64,000 bases of DNA from Isoetes taiwanensis (taxonomy: Eukaryota; Streptophyta; Lycopodiopsida; Isoetales; Isoetaceae). The stretch's first letter is position 1. The number at the start of each line of letters is the position of its first letter. The stretch covers positions 2,232,001 to 2,296,000 of the forward strand of contig JAJEKV010000075.1 in NCBI GenBank assembly GCA_021234155.1, in the 5' to 3' direction. The position numbers were made by a program, and so were the translations under genes. Shown piece after piece: positions 22,211-34,419 of this stretch. The notes beneath the pieces are model-generated. The model was not told the origin of the DNA. It was given only the letters and a program-made list of their open reading frames with translations, and did no database searches.

Positions 22211-22270
22211 CCATAGATAGATAGGCTTTGTCATTCATCACAAAGCTTAAAGATACAATGTGTGGAAGAC

Positions 22271-22372
<102 letters not shown>

Positions 22373-22844
22373 TAGCCCACCATAGGAACAATATCCGACT
22401 ACCCCATAAAAAGAAATGTGCCGAGGCAATATAGAAGGGTAATGGCGACAACTTCTCATCGGGATAAAAACCCGATAAAAAACCTTTCCGGTTTTCGAGG
22501 AAAAGCCTAATGAGAAATGGTCGCCAACAACCTTGAATGTGTTGCCCGGAGAACGAGAGAAACGGATTGATGCCGAACCCAAAATAGAGCAAGACCCCGT
22601 AAGATCTAAAAACCCCGAATGCATCCATGGAGAACCGGCGAGATGGGTGATGGCTTAACGAAATACAACAGACCCCGTAAGACTACTTTTAACCCCGCAA
22701 GCAACACAAAAAACTCCCTAAAAACACCCATGAATGGTTAGAGAAAACAAACAGCATAGCCATGAAAAAACAAGCCGCATCAAGAAGGTCCAAGATATGA
22801 GGAATGAAAAACGATGAAAAAGAACATAACAGAAAAGATAGCAT

Positions 22845-23006
22845 CACCCATAGGGTGGAAAAGCATCACCCAAATGGGTGGAGAACCATTATGTAAAAAT
22901 ATGCATCACCCTCGAGGTGGAAATAAACAAAGATCACCCGCTGGTGGAGAATAACGCCATGATGCCGATGAAACGTAAAAACATGAGAATAGCAACACCC
23001 ACGTGG
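22845..23006. repeat. Array of five short hairpins in the 3' tail
   Basis: Five small palindromes spaced 20-60 bases apart: CACCCATAGGGTG (22,845), CACCCAAATGGGTG (22,867), CACCCTCGAGGTG (22,907), CACCCGCTGGTG (22,935) and CACCCACGTGG (22,996). The stem is conserved while the loop varies. On the element strand most are followed by 'atgct'. The same motif type occurs in the tail of the older element (35,661-35,830). Confidence 0.85.
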
Positions 23007-23087
23007 AGAACAACAAAGAGTGCATGAACAACAAAAAAATACAAATGAAAAAGACTCATGCGCCTACACAAAGCCAGGCTGGAAGGG

Positions 23088-23213
23088 AGGGAAGCTACGA
23101 GGAGAAGAAGAGTCAGCCGGGAGAAGACGCCGATAACCGGTCCGAAAACGGAAATGGCCTAATATAGGCCGCCCCTTCCTGTAATGGTGATCCGGCGACT
23201 CGACGATGGGATT
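23088..23213 (-). promoter_or_regulatory. Internal terminal-repeat copy A2
   Basis: About 126 bp similar to A1 (31,493-31,623), including 'gaagacgccgataaccggtc' and a TATA-like 'ctatattaggccatttcc' on the minus strand. It lies just after the recombinase and abuts B1. Confidence 0.7.
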
Positions 23214-23214
23214 C

Positions 23215-23243
23215 GGGAAGGGACTCGCGAGAGACACAAAACC
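23215..23243. repeat. Direct repeat B1
   Basis: 29-base partner of B2 (22,182-22,210), immediately next to A2. The older element has a diverged version at the matching place ('gtttttgtgttcttttacg', about 35,418), which shows B1 is native to the family. Confidence 0.8.
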
Positions 23244-23248
23244 GCCGA

Positions 23249-24274
23249 CTACCAAAGGACTTCCTCAACTATAAGCCCGCCTTGCCGCCAAACCTCCAAG
23301 TGTTGAGTTGGGTCGCCAGCTATACATAGCGGAGTGAGAAGAAGAGGAGCCGCCAAAGAACCGCGGAGCGCCACAAGAAGATCATGTGGAACCCCGAACC
23401 GGCACCGCCGAGGCCCGGCCGACGAAAGCGTAATGTGTACCATACCGGATGGATTTAAGCCGATAGCGAAGACACTCCTCCACCACCCCCGAAAGCAAAT
23501 GATAGGATAAAGGACGCAGAGAGGAAGGAGAGGAGCGAAAAAGAGGGCCGCCGGACGGAGGATCGAGGAGATGATAAGAACCGGTAGAAATTAGGCGCTG
23601 AAGGATAGTGAGGGGCATGCGAGCTAAAGAAATCGTATGACCACGGGCAAGTTGGTCTCGTTTGGAGTGGCGAATAAGAACATCAACCGTGCGACAAGGA
23701 AAAAGAAAGATCACGCCAATTGAGGGCAAGGGCCCCGGAGATGCGCAAAAAAGCGGCAAAGGAAAGTACGACGAGAGCAGCGCGGGCCAAAGAGGGAAAA
23801 GGAGCCGCGGGATGCGCGAAGTGGAGAACAATAGAGCGTACATGCTGAGGCAGGAGAGGAAGAAAGGTACAAGGGGGGGCGAGCCCGACGAGAGGTAGAC
23901 TGACGAGCCAAAGAGGGTAAAGGTAAAATGGCGGGAGAGGGAAGGTTGAAAATTTGATGAAAAAAGGATATGGCTGCTGAGGCCGAAGAAATGGAGGAGG
24001 GCGACATCTGAGGATTATGAAGGGAGGCGAAAAAGGCCACAACAACAAAGGGGGAAGCCGGGAGATAGGGCACAGCATGTAGACGGTACCAAACAACAAA
24101 GCGGCGGAACATAGCGATGTAAGCCGAGAGAGTAGATGGGGCACAGGAGGAAAAGACCAAAGGCAAAGTCGAAAGGAATAAAGGAACCTCCTGGGGGGTG
24201 AGCAAGCGAGAGATAGCTGCCACAACAACATAAAAAACAATGTTAACTTTATTCGAATTGACAATGAAAAACAT
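23249..24274 (-). pseudogene. Tyrosine recombinase of YR retrotransposon copy 2
   Basis: Recombinase that would integrate the circular DNA form. The N-terminal core-binding domain reads LLTPQEVPLFLSTLPLVFS and STLSAYIAMFRRFVVWYR (24,215-24,110). A frame change leads to the catalytic domain: LSFAAFLRISGALALNWRDL (first Arg, about 23,730), then HSKRDQLARGHTIS (beta-hairpin Lys, about 23,655), then KSIRYGTHYAFVGRASAV (about 23,430), where the H-x-x-R Arg is out of frame, although CGTCGG is present in the DNA. A later frame gives FGVPHDLLVAL and a Tyr in SAMYSW. At least three frame changes are needed. All catalytic positions are recoverable from the DNA in some frame, so recent inactivation or sequencing error are both possible. 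Confidence 0.8.
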
Positions 24275-24347
24275 AAAGAGCTACATGACGACACCCCCGG
24301 CAGTTAAGGTTGCCGATATATGGGGCAATAAAGCCAATGCAAATGCA

Positions 24348-26280
24348 TCAAAAAACGAAATTTTTAATAAAAAGACCCACGCCGATCCCATCCAGAGTAA
24401 GGGCCACCACGGCGGTGGAAGGCCAATGAAGAACCACCAAGCAGGATAATGAAAGCATGACACGCCGGCCGCATAGTGTAAAACGCTGGGGAACTAAGGA
24501 GGGTGGGGAAAACAAAATTGTTAAAGAGGCCCAATCATAAGTAAAAGCATCAAAGCGGAATGCGCGGTTTGATATGGAAACCGAAAGTATTATAAACGGG
24601 AGCTTGTGGTTAAGGGGAGAGGCAAAACGATCAACATGATGCGGGCCCCACAAAGAATCAATATAGCCAAAACACCACGGGCAAGGGCAAACTCAGCAGA
24701 TTGAGGAAGGCGAAAAGATAATCGCCCACTCGCTTTGAGAACGCTGAATCCATACAGCTCCAAGGAGACGTAAAAGTGAAAACAAAGTAGGAAGATCTCT
24801 AAGGTGAGAAAATGAATATCTGGGCTAAGGAGAACCATCTTTTGGAGAATGGTGGCAACGCTCAAATTATCCCCCAACAAAGGACCAGCGAAAGCATGGA
24901 GAGAAGGCAAGGCGAGCTAAGACTTGATAGAAAGCGAAGAGTTCACGCCAAGTGGAAGAATGAGACAGCCCGACTGGAAAAAGGCCAACAAAATCCATGC
25001 GCTCGTCCCCGAGAAGGAGCCACCTCCCCCCCCCACCAAATGAACTGCATCAAAACCAAGGACGGCGCGGACCGGATGGGGAAATAGGGCTTAAAACTCA
25101 AAGACGAGGCGCGGATTCCCATAAAACAATTTCCATGGGGGCTAAGGAGGATAAAGAAATAAGAACATCCCAAAGGCCAAGGTTGAATAATGCGATAAGA
25201 AAAAAGGTTAAAGCGGAGACAAGGGAGCCGAAAACAATGCTAAGAGACCGGATGAAGCCCAAGAATTTGGCGAGGTGACGGAGGTAAGATGAGAAGAGGA
25301 AAGAAGCTTAAGAGGAGAGGTGAAAAAACTTGGCTAATTTCTTGGAAGAAGGCAAATAACCATGGCAGAAGCATCAAGGAGAAAGCCGAGGAAAATAGCA
25401 CGGTGTGACAAACGCAGACGACAATTATGCCAAGCAATGAGAAAATCAGCAGATTGCAAATCAAAATGATGCGATTGTGAAGAGAACTAGGGTCCTGCTG
25501 AGTGTTAAGAAGGAAATCATCTTTATAAGGGGTGCAACGAATACTGGCCGCTCGCCAATGGCAGACTAAAGGGCGCATCAATTTGGTAAAGACAAAGGGA
25601 GCAGAGGCCAGGCCAAAAGGAAACATAGTGAAGACAAAAAAGTGGGAGTCAAACTGAAAACCCAAAAAGGTGTGATGAGGAGGCCAGATGGGAACATAGT
25701 GGTAACCGGATTTCAGATCCAAAGTAAAAAGAAAATCCTGGGGTTGAAGGACAGCCAAAGCATCGGAAAGCGACTCGTAACGAAAAGAAGGAACAGACAA
25801 AAAGGAGTTAAGATAGCGCAAGTCGACAATCGTTTTAACTTGTGGTCGCCTTTGGGTACAACGCCAAGGGGTGAGCGTAAAAAGGGACAAGATGGGACTT
25901 GCATAACAAAGACCGTAACGCAAAAGATCTTGAATGGCGAATCCGGGCAAAAGGAATATGGGAGGACATAGAGGAAAGGTTCTGCTTTAAAAAATGGTTG
26001 AGATGGAGGTCTCGGCCCAAGGAAGAGCATAACCATACTGGATCCAAGACAATACAAGAGGGCGAACAGAAATAGAGCGCCAAAAAGGTAAAGATGCAAG
26101 GAGACGCTTCCACGCACGCATAAGGTCGCATAGTAGGAATCGATGAGCCAACGGATCAAAGGAAAGATGGGGTAAAGGAGAGGTAAAAAGTTGGCAACCG
26201 CAAAAGAGACTCATAGGAAAACACGATCCTTTATTAATGATCAAAAGTGCAGAACAACTAAAACGGCTCAAGAAGACCAA
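24348..26280 (-). pseudogene. RT-RNase H polyprotein of YR retrotransposon copy 2
   Basis: The best-preserved RT in the window. The open stretch 25,950-25,240 (236 codons) contains TIVDLRYLNSFL, motif A FLFTLDLKSGYHYVPI, motif B TMFPFGLASAPFVFTKLM and motif C TPYKDDFLL. The wording of motif B plus 'VFTKLMRPLV' is characteristic of DIRS-order RTs rather than LTR or LINE RTs. The RNase H core lies near 25,150-25,000 in broken frame, and WGPHHVDRFASPLNHKLP plus DAFTYDW lie at about 24,655-24,560. It overlaps the gag end at 26,268-26,280. Frameshifts are concentrated at CHG sites. Confidence 0.85.
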
Positions 26281-27317
26281 GGCCGAGGCAAGAGAGGAGG
26301 AGGAAGGGCCAGCTGATGTGGTGGCGGAGGAACAGCCATCAAAGGAGTGGGGTTGAGAGGTACAGATTGAGGAAAAGGAGAAGAAAAAGGAGGAATGGCG
26401 TTATGGAGGAACCGGGCGACAAAAACAATTGTTTCCAGAAGCAGGTCGAAAACGACCACAAAAAGTACAACGAAGGGCGGAGGGATTGGCAGGGGAAGAA
26501 GCAGAAGGAGAAAAAGAAGCAGAGGAAGGGTATGGCGAAGGGCGAGTATAAGATAGGTGCTCCTCCTGGGCGAATTTCTTAGCCTGATGCAGGCGTTTAG
26601 ACTCGTCCGAAGAAAAATTCAAACTAGGGGACTCGCTAAAGTGCAAAGCGATCGCCGTGATCCATGTTGATCGCCAATAAGGACAAATTTCATCTCTTGA
26701 TCCGCCAAACGCTTACCTTCTTCCACCATCCGCAAAGACATCGTCCTAATGGCAACCCCAACATAGCAAGACGCCATGAATCCATCGAAACCGAAAGTGT
26801 CCATAATGACGAAAACTCGTGAGTAATGCCGCATGGAGTCGCGGGTCAAAAGAAGGAGAAGGGCGAAGCGCCCGCCTCGAATGTCCCGCTGGAGATGCCT
26901 GTTGGGTCCGAATCGACAACCGCCGGTCATCGACGCCCGAGTGCTCAGAGGTGTGGCCCGCCGCTGAAGCTCATGCAAGAATCGGGTGTACTCGTGAGAA
27001 ACCGACGCTGAAGAAACGGGCGGGCCGAGGCTAAGATGCGGCGCACAGAGAAGAGAAAAGAGGAGCCATCCGAAAGGGAGAAACAGGAGGAGCGGCACCG
27101 GGCGAGAAGAGAAAAGGCCGAGGGGACCAAAAAGAGAAAGTAGACGGTGACGTAAAACCGGCGCGGGCAGAGGACAAAGGGAACCGTGGTCCAAGAGTCC
27201 GTTCGCTGCGAGAGGGAAGCTTCGCTGACGACGACGAGAACCAAAGAGGCGAAGCGAAAGCCGCTGGGAAGAAAGCCGGCCGGGGAGAAGATCCCGAAGC
27301 GCCGCTATGGATGGCAT
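26268..27317 (-). pseudogene. gag of YR retrotransposon copy 2
   Basis: The same gene as 1,853-2,903 with start ATG at 27,317. The C-terminal part (FSSDESKRLHQAKKFAQEEHLSY, 26,646-26,560; knuckle start CTFCGRFR) is close to copy 1, but the N-terminal two thirds are interrupted by many 1-3 base differences, nearly all at CTG, CAG, CGG or CCG in copy 1. The second half of the knuckle is lost (ASGNNCF in place of HTADNCF). Confidence 0.75.
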
Positions 27318-27487
27318 CACCAATGACCAAAAAGGAAGGACATTAGAGAACAAAAACAATGAAAAGAAAAGCACGCCGCCACGATGACTAATCGGCGAGG
27401 CGCCCGCATGCCAACAAGAACGCAACAAAGCCGATGAAAAAGAAACTATGTTAATGTGTACAATGCACACATGATAGAATGCGATCA

Positions 27488-27650
27488 CGACTTATGTCCG
27501 CGGATAGTTTTCTTTATTTAAATATAGATTACGGACCAAGTCCGCGGATGTGGCTACGGACCGAAGTCCGTGAATGTGGTCAGTATTCCTTCAACTGCGG
27601 GCCAACATCTAGATGGTGATAAGTCAACAAAGGAAAGTGGAACCCTTCAT
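27488..27650. repeat. Leader hairpins, copy 2
   Basis: Counterpart of 3,082-3,168: 'acttatgtccgcggat', 'acggaccaagtccgcgg' and 'acggaccgaagtccgt' in sequence. Stem bases vary by compensating-looking or CHG-site changes relative to copy 1. Confidence 0.7.
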
Positions 27651-30600
27651 CATGGATCCCCAAAAGGAAACAAATAATAACGATAAATAATAAGAAAGAA
27701 TGACAAGTAACTGAGGTAATAGGCAAAGAGGAAAAAACTTATCCATGGGAAAAATGCATAGACATAAAGAAGACAAAATGCAACTCGCATATGTTGTCAA
27801 AAACAAGTGCAATCGTGCATATGGCGACAAAAAACACATCATAGACAATAACAAAAAGAAAAAATGAGACCCCTAAAATGACCCGTATGTCAAAAAACAA
27901 GGAAACCCAACGCTGAAGATGCGAAAAACAATCGAAAGTTAATGCAGTAGTGCATAAAGGATGCCCACGTGCATGCAATCCCCCAAGTGATCAACAAGAA
28001 TGAGGAATAATGAGGAAAAATGACAAATAACCGCGGTAATAAGAGAAAGAGGAAAAACGTACCCATGGTAATGTGTAAAAGGCATAGACGTAAAAAAGAC
28101 AAAGTGTGACCCAACATATGACACCACATATGCAATAAAGGAAATAAAACCATGATGAGGTAGCGTATAAAATATGAAACAATGGCAACATCCCAAGGAA
28201 ATTACAACCTAGACCATAAGAGTAAAATGAAAAAAGTGAGCCAGAACATAGACAAGAAAAAACAACTCGATTGAATATTGTGGTGTACCGAAATGCAATA
28301 TAAAACATAACTGCAAAGGGTAAAAATCAACAACCACATATAATGCCACATCTCGAAAAAGCACATGTGAACCAAAATGTAAAAGTAACATATGAAAGAG
28401 ATACCTGGCGGAGGGAAGAACCACCCCCTATTACAAATGGCTTCACACTTAACAAGAGATAAATAGACGACCCTCATAGAAAAAAAAAAAGAACAAAGCC
28501 TAAAATTTATAAGAGAATGACACATATAGAAAACCACATGTCAACCTAACCGAAAAAAAATACCATATGAAAAATATACAACTCTGAGGGAAGAACCGCC
28601 CCTATTACAAATGCCCTAGTTGCCTCATACACACGAAGAACAACATACAAAATAGATAACCCCAGAGAAAAAAAGAAATAGAATCATCTTATTAAAATAT
28701 TTAGGATCCGTAAAACATAAAAGAGACATTACACAAATGCTTTATCCAAATTATTCAAAAGGTAGGGTGTCAATACCATATGATGCCAAGGCACGAGCAA
28801 AACCACCTTCCTTGAGCAAGGACAATCACGCGAGCAAGCCCAACAACGAGGCCACGAGATGAATCAAAACACCCGCTAGAACATAAACAAGAAAAAAGTA
28901 ATCCTAATAGCTAACAACCATTGAATAGTGCTAAGCATCGAAAACCAATAGAAAACACAATTGCAAAGGAGAAAAAAAATCCGAACCCACCATGGGAAAA
29001 ACATAAAAAAACATAAAATTATAAGATCATGCTATATATAAAGAAACCACATGGGAAACTCAAACGGAAAATGTAAAAAGGAACATAGGAAAAGAGATTC
29101 ATAACCAGATGAAGCACCGTATTACAAAATCCCCTAGTTGCCCTATACATGAGAACAACAACAAATAAAGAGGCAACCCCCTCATGGAAAAAGAAAAAAC
29201 ACTTAGGAACCATAATAAAACCCCATTCTTAGAACATTGATGGTCCAAAAAACATGAAAAGAGGCATAAGACAAATGTTTTATTTCATATTATTCAGCAG
29301 AGGATGACGACAGCAGAAAGAGGCAAGGACAATCACGCGAGCAGACCCAAAGAGATCGCTGGATAAGTGGGAATAAAAAGTGGGGGATACTCCATCATGA
29401 TGAGAAAAAATTCACGCAACTGAATGGGGCGTAAGGATGAAAACCCCCATAGCAAAATGACGTCCCCCAAGAAACGAGCACGAGCTGGGTCGAAAAGTTT
29501 ATAGGAACGGAATACTCGACTTTATTTAAGGAGAAAAGGAGGCATAAAGGCTAAGCCCTAAGTAATTCCCGCAGCCACCAATGTCCGCCTGCGGTAACCT
29601 ATAAGGCATTGCCAGCCGCTGGATGCAATGCGTTCAGATGTGATGTATAAAGGTGGTGAGTAGTCATCCCCATCTCCGGAGGTGCAAAAGGGGGAAAAAA
29701 ACCAAGACTGAAGATCTGGTGGAAACAAAGGGGGCAAGGGAACGGAATCGGAGCCAGCTAAGAACCAACAGAGGAACGGAAAATGAAGCGAGAGGGGAAA
29801 CAAAAGCCTGTGGAAAGGGAATTGTGGCAGAACATATTAATATGAGCAACGAAGAGGAACCAGAGGAACAAACGAATGGCCAGAAAACACATGCAAGCAA
29901 CAAGTGAATGGAAAAGCATGCAGCAGAAAGAGGGGCAGCCCAAATCCGATAAAAATAGATGGCCCTAAGAAGGAAGAGCCCAAATTACAGCAGAGGAGTG
30001 GTGGGAATCGACGGAAAAAGAAGCATAGATAGAACAAGAGCCATTGGATCGTGTCTGGCAAGCAACAGAAGGAAAGAAAACCTGCGTCCACCAGCATGCC
30101 AAGAGTTGATGAAGGCCAGACAGCGCCCACTTGCCCAGGACGGTGCCGAAACGCCCATTCGGCCAACAAGGGAGCAAATCGGCGAAAAAGAGGGAAGAGG
30201 CGACAGGACAAAAGGGAGGGGTTAAGCTGAACTGAAACCAGGATCAAGAAAAAACAGAGATTGGTCAGGGCAAAAAGACAATAGAAGAAGTGAAAAGGAA
30301 AACGTGAAGAGCACATGGTAAGGGTTAGGTGACGTTTAAGCTCTGAGAAGAGAGCTTTAAACCCAAGCCAACCAGAGAGCAAGCACCGGGCAAGGCCGGA
30401 GCAAAGAAATGGAACAAACGCTTAGGATGCAAACTCGTGAGGCGTAAGGATCTGATAGCGGATCCGCCGATAGGCTCAAGCCGGAAAAAATAGGTTAGAT
30501 ACGTTGATGACTTTAAGGTGTGAAACTTCGTGAAGTTGCTATATTTTGCCATTTTCTAAAAATCTGATTCGATGGTTTACTAGGATGCGCATACTAAAGA

Positions 30601-31003
30601 ACTTCATAAAATCGCCAAAATTTGATAATATTGCATCTCAATTATAGTAAATTCGCTAAATTAATGGACATTTTACAATAAAACCTCAATTTTATGGTAA
30701 AACATCCAATTCTACTCTATAAAAATGTTGGAAAAATAGAAAACAATCGCCACCATTTCTATAGTTTAGAAGCAGCTAGAGGATGATAAAGTCATCACTG
30801 GTTAGATAGAGGGAAAATCGAACAGAAAGAGGTGAACAAGGGCGAAAACAGAAGATTGAACCAAAACCGTGCAGCAAGACCCAACAGAGAGCAACCGATA
30901 AAGCCGAAGAGAAAAACGAAATCATCATATCGTAACAATCCAACATACCCAAGTCAAACTAAATCACAATTGTTGTGCAAAGACTAAACAGCCCATGCCA
31001 AGG
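27651..31003 (-). other. Leader of YR retrotransposon copy 2
   Basis: Non-coding leader with the same imperfect repeats as 3,286-5,000. Long blocks (for example 27,960-28,320 and 29,040-29,520) are identical or nearly so to copy 1, whereas 29,521-29,600 and 30,328-30,480 differ at short clustered sites. No gene seen. Confidence 0.6.
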
Positions 31004-31320
31004 ATTCAACCTGCAAATACATCCACAAGCCGTGCGAACAAAGAAAACAATAGAACAAAGAAATGTAGAGGATTAATGGTGATTCAACATGCGAATACAT
31101 AAAACAATAGAACAAAGAAATCTTACAAGATTCATGGTGATTCAACATGCGAAACTGCAACAAGCTGAAAACAACAGAACAAAGAGAAATCTACAAGATT
31201 AATGGTGATTCAACATGCGAATACATCAAACAAGAGAACCAACAAATCTACAAGAGTCATGATAATTCACCATGCAAACACCTCACCACACCGTGCGAAC
31301 AAGGAAAACAATAGAACAAC
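31004..31320. repeat. 57-68 bp tandem repeat, copy 2
   Basis: Virtually identical to 6,590-6,905, with the 'gtgattcaacatgcgaatac' anchor repeated. Confidence 0.85.
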
Positions 31321-31492
31321 GAAATCCACAAGAGGACTGGTGAGAAATTCCAAGCATAACGAGCAAGAGAAGAAGAAGGCATACCTTCCAAAGAAGGGTA
31401 AGAAAACTCGTGAGGAAGATGCCGGCGGCGAGGACGTGGAGACAGGAGCCGAAAGAGAAGCTCAAGAGAAAATCCATTGGTCGAAGAACCAT

Positions 31493-31623
31493 GGGAAGCT
31501 ACAAGAGGAGAAGAAGAGCTGCTGTGAGAAGACGCCGATAACCGGTCCGAAAATGGAAATGGCCTAATATAGGAGCTCGCCCCTTCCCAGAATGGCGATC
31601 CAATGGCTCGGATCGATGGGATT
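31493..31623 (-). promoter_or_regulatory. 5' terminal repeat A1 with TATA-like promoter, copy 2
   Basis: Counterpart of 7,079-7,209. Homology with A2 (23,088-23,213) ends at 'gatgggatt' (31,615-31,623), after which the older plus-strand RT resumes. Carries the TATA-like 'ctatattagg' on the minus strand. Confidence 0.65.
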
Positions 31624-32657
31624 TATTCACATATTCCTTTTGCTTTCTTGGCCATTCTCAATCTCTTGTGCTATGACGCCGCCGCGGAAAGTCCTCTTCT
31701 ATCATTTTCTCCACTCCCTTTTAGGTGTTGGTGTTGTGCCCATAAGTTTCGCTTTGATTTTGATTTGTGCCATCTTAACTATTTTTGTTTGGTTCAACAT
31801 TCCGCTATGAGATCCTATTGATGCCTTTTGGTTGTTCTTCAACTGTGAGATTTCCTTTTACTCCTGAAATAAAAATCTAGCTACCATCATATGCCAATAT
31901 GGCCTCCTCACCATACCTTTTTTTTTATTTAATTTCTTAGTTTGAGGGTCGGCTTTTTGTCTATTCCTTTGTTATTACTAAACTTATCTCGTCCCTTTGG
32001 TGCAAAGATTGGCAAGCTTTCTAGATCTCAAATTTTGATCGTGTCTCCCTCAATATCACGCCATTTCCGACCTTCACTCTCATGGTTTTTTCATTGTTTA
32101 GCTCAAATTCGCTTCGCTTAATTTTCCTTGGGTTTCTTAATCATTCCGCTAAGATCATTTGTTTATCTTCCAAGAAGTTAGAGAAATTTATGAATTTGCT
32201 CTCTTCCCTTCTCCTCTCCTCTTTCCTCACATCGCCCCTACATATTGTGTTTGATTCCCTTTGTCCGATCCCGATTTTTTTTTTTCTATCTCCTTGTTAA
32301 TCCTTTGCTAGGATGCCCCTACCAATTTATCCTCTTTTGTCATATATGGAAATTGTGCTATGGGAATCCATTGTCTCTTCTTTTGATTTTTGCCCCATTT
32401 TTCCTACTGGCCTATTGCCCGTGGTTGGGATTTGATGCTAATTCTTTTGATTCGGGAGAGGCTGGTTGCTCATCCCAGATCAAGATGTTAAGGATTTTAT
32501 TGCCGCCCCGCCCCTCCCCTTTTTTAATTAAAAATTTCCATTCCTCTATTAGGCGTGTTATCTTTATGCTTTTCCGTGTCTTCCATTCTATTCTTTTTTT
32601 TCTTCCTTCCCGCTTGGCTACGCCGCTATTAATTTGAATGTTGTTCCCATTCTATCC
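31624..32657 (+). pseudogene. RT-RNase H remnant of the older element, copy 2
   Basis: Counterpart of 7,210-8,252: 'SSKKLEKFMNLLSSLLLSSF' and 'GFDANSFDSGEAG' match the RNase H region of the younger element. Many stops. Differences from copy 1 lie mostly at CTG/CAG sites. Confidence 0.65.
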
Positions 32658-34210
32658 TGTGACCGACCGATGTGCACAAAGATGGGAGTCACCTCAAGGG
32701 CACTCCCTTTCGGGTCCAGAAGACCTCTCCCCAGCTCAATTAACTCTACGGCATGATGAGTTATGTAAGGTTCGAGAGGCGAGGCTCCAAAGAAAATGGG
32801 CAAATTATCTGAAGGTGGCGACTTATTCTTGAACAAGGGCCTCAAAACCCCTCGGTTAGGTTACGCCTAATCACACTAGGGGTTACGCCTTAGTCGCCTC
32901 ACCCCGCTTGTCCGGTTCTGCCCTCGCTCTTATTGTTTTTGTATTGCTTATGTTCCATTTTTTATAATGTTTCTCGTGATGGGCCTTTGCCCTCCCCCGC
33001 TTTTTTTTTTTTGATTGAAGGCCGATATGTATATTTATATATAAATAAGGTTTACAAAATTAACTTTTAACTTTTTACAGTGGAAGTATAACCCTTTATC
33101 ACACATATAAAAAGAGTATATGAAAGATAAAAAATAGTTAGTTCATGAACCGCCTTGCATCTCCGAGATTTCCCAACTCGATCAAGTTTGCATAAAAGCA
33201 AAGAAAGAAAGAGGATTTAAGGTGGAAATTAGAGATCTTCCCGTCCCTTTCCCCTAACCATAATTGTGAGAATGCAGAATCGACATTACAAAGATTCTCG
33301 CCTTTGGCCATATTGAATCTTTCTCATATCTTTGGCTTCACATAGAGGCTTCTTTCCATGTCATAGTTCTCGTCACAACAAGAGTTGCATAAACATGGTT
33401 CTTCGTGACCATACAAGTTCGGGCGGGGTCGAACACCTTGATCCACTCCATGTTGGTGTTAGGGCTCTGGTCCTCCTCCATTTGATCTTCCGCATCAATA
33501 CAAAAAAATGATCCCCTCGAAAAAGACAGAGAACCCATAAGAAAGAATCACAAGGTCGCATTAATCCATTTAATATCATAATTAATCTGCTTGATCACAA
33601 AATTTCTCGGGTGAATGATTTCATTATTGAAAATGAATTCATTGCGCCTTTCCAAATCCTCCATAATGTAATATAGATCCTCCAAATATTCGGGTTGTCG
33701 ACATGAAAAAGTCCAAGGAATTAATAGATAAAACATCATAGCCCGTAAAGTTGATGCTAAATCCAACACCCATTCTCACCGTGATGCAATTCCCCGAAAA
33801 GGTGACATTCATCCTCTTTTTGACCCAGCACATAGGGCAAACATCCGATTCTACCATCCAGAATCTCAGATTCTTACAATTCGCTGCCGTGGCCTTATGC
33901 CATAACCGCCACATGAAGGATTTGATTTTGGGGTAGATGGGGCTAGACCACATGAACCTTAGATTCCTCATGCACCTTTCTCGCCCCTACCGCCATTTTT
34001 CATGAATAGAAATAGTTAGATCCCTCATGAGGAACCTATAAGCCATTCCCGACAGCTTAAAATTGTCCCCCCCGATCCTCCCACCCTCCCCCCTCCCCTT
34101 TTGGTTCGGGCTTATGCCCCTTTTTTTCTATATTGGGTCCCATAACCCGATTGGGTTTTTCGTCACTCACATGGGACTATAAAATCTCTTATCTTATCTT
34201 ATCTTATCTT
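32657..34210 (+). mobile_element. LINE-like insertion with (ATCTT)n tail, copy 2
   Basis: Counterpart of 8,252-9,780, with the fragment LRHDELCKVREARLQRKWA near 32,750-32,800 and the tail at 34,189-34,210. It contains the nested minus-strand L1. Confidence 0.5.
33000..34060 (-). mobile_element. 5'-truncated L1 LINE, copy 2
   Basis: Same insertion as 8,595-9,647. A T-run at 33,000-33,012, then an ORF2 fragment with 'SPIYPKIKSFMWRLWHKA' and 'CPMCWVKKRMN' (33,971-33,800). The zf-RVT frame is broken here but intact in copy 1; the breaking differences are at CHG sites. Confidence 0.75.
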
Positions 34211-34419
34211 GTCTAAAACGGAGCTCTTGTTTTTACTAATATTTATTTTTTCGTTCTTGAGCTCTTTTCTCCTTTGTTTTTATTTTTCCATTTCCTTAGA
34301 ACCTGTGGTGGATTCCTCATTTCTAGTATGAATGTGCCGATTATATTTCACATCTTCCACAATCGGATGAATTTGCATTGGCTCCTTGGTCCCCATGCCG
34401 ATTATATTTGATGCCTTTC

